DNA of 64,000 nt from Cloacibacillus sp. An23. GTDB taxonomy: Bacteria; Synergistota; Synergistia; Synergistales; Synergistaceae. The stretch spans positions 206,492 to 270,491 of the forward strand of contig NZ_NFJQ01000003.1 of the NCBI RefSeq assembly GCF_002159945.1, read 5' to 3'. The notes under the pieces are model-generated. The model worked only from the letters and a program-made list of their open reading frames with translations, was not told the DNA's origin and made no database searches. Of this stretch, positions 61,680 to 64,000 are shown piece after piece; position 1 is the stretch's first letter; each line of letters begins with the position of its first letter. A program made the position numbers and the translations under genes.

Positions 61680-62471
61680 CTACTTCGTCAGCTCGTCGAA
61701 ACTCGTTATGAACACTCCGCGCGGCGAAGAAAGCAGCTTGCGCGCCGCCATCAGCACGCCGCCGGTAAAGACGCCGCTCGAATAGTCGTCTATGTCGATG
61801 GTCACGACCTCGTCCTCGCGCGCTAACCTTATCGTGTGCCCGGAAAAAGGCCCCGGGTAAGAAATCCTTTCCGCGAAAACCCGCGTCCCGCCGATATCGG
61901 CGCCGAGCGCGCCGTCGTAGGTCTCCCTGCTCTTCACAGCCCCGGCCGCCCGCTCCGACAGGATTCCGGCGAGCATCACGGCGGTGCCGCTCGGCGCGTT
62001 GCCCATCTCCGGCGTATGGCGGTCTATTACTGAGGCGTATGGGTAGTACTCGCGCGCCTCGCGAAGAAACCTCGCGACGAGATTGACGCCGAGCGCGTAA
62101 TTCGGCAGGGCCGCCCAGCGCAGCCCGCGCGACACTGCCTGCGCTCCGAGCCCGGCGAGTTCGTCCGGCTTCAGCCCCGTCGTGCCTACGACCGCGTCAG
62201 CGCCTAACCTCAGATAGCACTCGAGATTATCGCGCATAACCGCAGCCGCCGAAAATTCCACGACGATGTCCGGCTTCGAGGCAGTTATCCCCTCCTCGAG
62301 CGAAGCCGATGCCTTCACGCCGAGCGGCGCGATCCCCGCGAGCGTCCCCAAATCCTCTCCGGCCTCGCGGCACCATCCCCCGGCGAGCTCGAACCGGCCG
62401 CCCTTCGAGATCTCGCGCACGAGCGCCCTGCCGACGTTGCCCGAAGCGCCCGCGATAAAAATCCTCGCCAT
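61680..62471 (-). CDS. dapB: Dihydrodipicolinate reductase family protein with altered active site
   Basis: A 263-residue NAD(P)H-dependent protein of the DapB family, whose usual role is reducing (hydroxy-)dihydrodipicolinate in lysine and diaminopimelate synthesis. The cofactor loop 'IFIAGASGNVGRALVREIS', 'DIVVEFSAAAVMRDNLECY', 'AVVGTTGLKPDELAG' and 'GNAPSGTAVMLAG' all fit. In the catalytic stretch, E. coli 'EAHHRHKVDAPSGTA' corresponds to 'DRHTPEMGNAPSGTA': the first His is kept but the second is Thr and the general-acid Lys is Met. It may still be the lysine-pathway enzyme or act on another substrate. It is monocistronic or leads a short operon. Confidence 0.8.
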   Translation of the reverse strand: MARIFIAGASGNVGRALVREISKGGRFELAGGWCREAGEDLGTLAGIAPLGVKASASLEEGITASKPDIVVEFSAAAVMRDNLECYLRLGADAVVGTTGLKPDELAGLGAQAVSRGLRWAALPNYALGVNLVARFLREAREYYPYASVIDRHTPEMGNAPSGTAVMLAGILSERAAGAVKSRETYDGALGADIGGTRVFAERISYPGPFSGHTIRLAREDEVVTIDIDDYSSGVFTGGVLMAARKLLSSPRGVFITSFDELTK

Positions 62472-62489
62472 ATCCGTGTATCCTCCTTT

Positions 62490-62951
62490 TTAAGCGCGGC
62501 CTGCGCCGCCAAGTTCGAGCCTCATATCGACATGCGGCACGCCCGCGTCGTCGTAAGGCTCTGAAATTTCGACGAATCCCAAAGATCTATAAAACTCAGT
62601 AAGGTAAAGCTGCGCCCCTATCGTCACGACATCCGCACCGAGCTCCTCGCGCGCGAAGCGCAGCGCGCACTCCATCATAACGCGGGCGAACCCGCGTCTG
62701 CGGAACGCGCGCCCCACCGCCACGCGCCCCATAGCGAAAGTATCATAAGCCGTGCCCGGCGGCAGCACGCGCATAGACGCGGCCAAAACGCCGCCGTCAT
62801 AGGCGAAAACCTGCCACGCGGAGAGATCCGCGCCGTCCACGTCGTTATAAGGCGACTTCTGCTCCGCGACGAAAATCTCGCTGCGCATCCTCAAAATATC
62901 GTACAGCTCCCGCGCCGTGAGCTTCGGGAAAGTCTTTATCATCCAGTCCAT
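62490..62951 (-). CDS. GNAT N-acetyltransferase, ElaA-like
   Basis: A 153-residue acetyltransferase. 'LTARELYDILRMRSEIFVAE' and 'YNDVDGADLSAWQVFAYDGG' match ElaA, and the acetyl-CoA loop is 'MGRVAVGRAFRRRGFARVMM'. The C-terminal 'YLTEFYRSLGFVEISEPYDD' completes the fold. The ribosome-binding site 'aaggagc' precedes ATG 62951. The acceptor is unknown. Confidence 0.92.
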   Translation of the reverse strand: MDWMIKTFPKLTARELYDILRMRSEIFVAEQKSPYNDVDGADLSAWQVFAYDGGVLAASMRVLPPGTAYDTFAMGRVAVGRAFRRRGFARVMMECALRFAREELGADVVTIGAQLYLTEFYRSLGFVEISEPYDDAGVPHVDMRLELGGAGRA

Positions 62952-62973
62952 AAAAAACTGCTCCTTCCGTTGT

Positions 62974-63483
62974 TCACAGTCTGTCTCCCGTCACGCGCGA
63001 GGCGATGAAGCGCGCTGCCTCCTCCGGCGACACGCCGCATGTGTCCACCTCAGTGCCGAACGCGTCGAACTCGCGCCGGCGCTCTATACATCGCGCGACG
63101 ACGCCGGAGTCGCGCAGCCCGGCCTCAACGCCGCACGTCAGCCTGCGCGCGAGCTCATCCTCCGAAGCCGTCAGCGTAAAAAGGGAAAAATCAACGCCTC
63201 TCATATCGAGCCGCGAAAGCACATCGTCCACTATTTCACGCCTGTGCATCACCCAGCAGAAAATCACGTTGTCCCGCCCTTCGAAGGCGAGATAGCCGTT
63301 CAGCATAAAGGCGATGTTGCGAAGGACGAGCGCGCGCGCCGCGCCGTCCGGCGCGAAAGGCGACATATCCCAGCACCAATCGCCGTCGAGAAAAAACGAC
63401 GGCGCGAGCAGCCTCTTCAGTTCGCGCGATACGGAACTCTTGCCGGCTCCCATCACGCCGTTGATAAAAATAAGCCTCTTCGT
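62974..63483 (-). CDS. P-loop kinase-like protein, apparently starting at ACG
   Basis: A 169-residue shikimate-kinase-like nucleotide-binding protein. The P-loop is 'NGVMGAGKSSVSRELKRLL'. The only ATG or GTG codons in frame (63451-63456) lie inside the P-loop and would remove the first beta strand and first glycine. In frame upstream is ACG at 63483, eight bases after GGAGG, giving '(M)KRLIFINGVMGAGKSS', the normal start of this family. Either ACG is the initiator or the start has mutated. Later motifs: 'DGDWCWDMSPF', 'FCWVMHRREIVDDVL'. The substrate is unknown. Confidence 0.7.
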   Translation of the reverse strand, partial: TKRLIFINGVMGAGKSSVSRELKRLLAPSFFLDGDWCWDMSPFAPDGAARALVLRNIAFMLNGYLAFEGRDNVIFCWVMHRREIVDDVLSRLDMRGVDFSLFTLTASEDELARRLTCGVEAGLRDSGVVARCIERRREFDAFGTEVDTCGVSPEEAARFIASRVTGDRL

Positions 63484-63637
63484 CCGGCACGCCTCCGTTT
63501 CTGAAAATAATCATAACACCGCGCAGAGCGGCGCAGAATAGTAATTTAATGAAAAATAAAAATTTTTTATCCCGACACAGCGCGGAAAAACGGCAAAAAC
63601 AGGCTCGCACCATGCCGTGCGTCCTATAAAAAATCGC
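63484..63637. other. AT-rich region upstream of the rRNA promoter
   Basis: It contains A/T tracts (about 63541-63570 and 63626-63635) that could serve as UP elements for the rRNA promoter and carry the kinase-gene promoter on the minus strand. No gene is seen. Confidence 0.4.
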
Positions 63638-63666
63638 TTGACGTTTTCTTGAGCGCGTAATATACT
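63638..63666 (+). promoter_or_regulatory. rRNA operon promoter
   Basis: TTGACG (63638-63643) and TATACT (63661-63666) are 17 bases apart, directly after an A-rich stretch. About 225 bases of GC-rich leader separate it from the 16S gene. Confidence 0.85.
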
Positions 63667-63889
63667 CCTTCACGTTGCGCCGCCGGGGGCGAGGTTCTGA
63701 AGAAACCGAGCGGGTTCCGGAGGAAAGCGGCGAGGCACCATGACAGGGGAATAATGAGGAGAAGGCGAAGCGGTTTGTAAGCGAAGCGTAAGCGGGCGTG
63801 CAAACCGTGGAGAGGAAGAAGACGTGCAGCGAAGAGCGAGGAGCCTGTTCATTTTCTGGAAGAGATGAAGAGAGCGAAGCGTCAGGAAT

Positions 63890-64000
<111 letters not shown>

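Overview
The window is a high-GC chromosomal segment of a Gram-negative anaerobe, most likely a member of the Synergistota (Cloacibacillus/Synergistes-like). Three things point there. The secreted protein at 2228-6538 ends in a Gly-rich/Cys/hydrophobic/Arg tail of the Synergist-CTERM type. A 16S rRNA gene begins at about 63890. Outer-membrane-type components (TolC, a Wzz-like co-polymerase) are present. No tRNA, CRISPR array, prophage or transposase was seen.

Layout. 1-2019: end of an ApbE-like gene, then NusG-domain-II, Gx-transporter, B3/B4-domain and DUF3795 genes, closed by a terminator. 2099-9340: a giant FG-GAP surface protein and a large double-HTH regulator. These two share a 29-30 bp upstream element, and the regulator is bracketed by two copies of a MITE-like repeat. 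9367-14440: Wzz-like protein, XRE regulator, HAD phosphatase, a small unknown protein and a PfkB sugar kinase.

14458-35735 is the centrepiece: an almost gap-free minus-strand operon of 21 genes headed by a cobalamin riboswitch with its own terminator. It encodes the C5 route from glutamyl-tRNA to uroporphyrinogen III (hemA, L, B, C, D), the oxygen-independent corrin ring pathway (cbiL, H, F, G, D, J, ET, C, A, P, cobO), a FecBCD/BtuFCD-type ABC importer, a signal-peptide-bearing CbiK chelatase and a Gate-domain membrane protein. CobA-HemD, CbiE-CbiT and CbiJ-SirC are fusions. Lower-loop genes (cbiB, cobD, cobU, cobS, cobT) are absent from the window.

35874-49993 is a mixed set: aldo/keto reductase, secreted esterase, LysR, MATE exporter, secreted DUF362 protein, secreted FAD oxidoreductase, cyclase-family hydrolase, a lone GspG pseudopilin, ACT and GntR proteins, a GAP-family membrane protein, a class M sirtuin/zinc-macrodomain pair (reversible protein ADP-ribosylation), and an HxlR regulator divergent from an NAD(P)-binding protein. 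50084-56291 is a drug-efflux operon (HlyD, two ABC ATPases, ABC-2 permease, TolC) with a divergent TetR gene and a palindromic operator between them.

56419-59200 holds two metal transporters with elaborate leaders. CorA is preceded by a 20-codon Pro/acid-rich upstream ORF and two mutually exclusive hairpins, one overlapping the corA ribosome-binding site; this looks like an MgtL-style magnesium-sensing leader. A CDF exporter is preceded by a consensus promoter, a NiCo-type (Ni/Co) riboswitch and an overlapping terminator. The end carries a cyclopropane-fatty-acid-synthase-like gene, a DUF486 protein, a DapB-like reductase lacking the usual active-site lysine, a GNAT acetyltransferase, a P-loop kinase that seems to start at ACG, and the promoter, leader and first ~110 bases of an rRNA operon.
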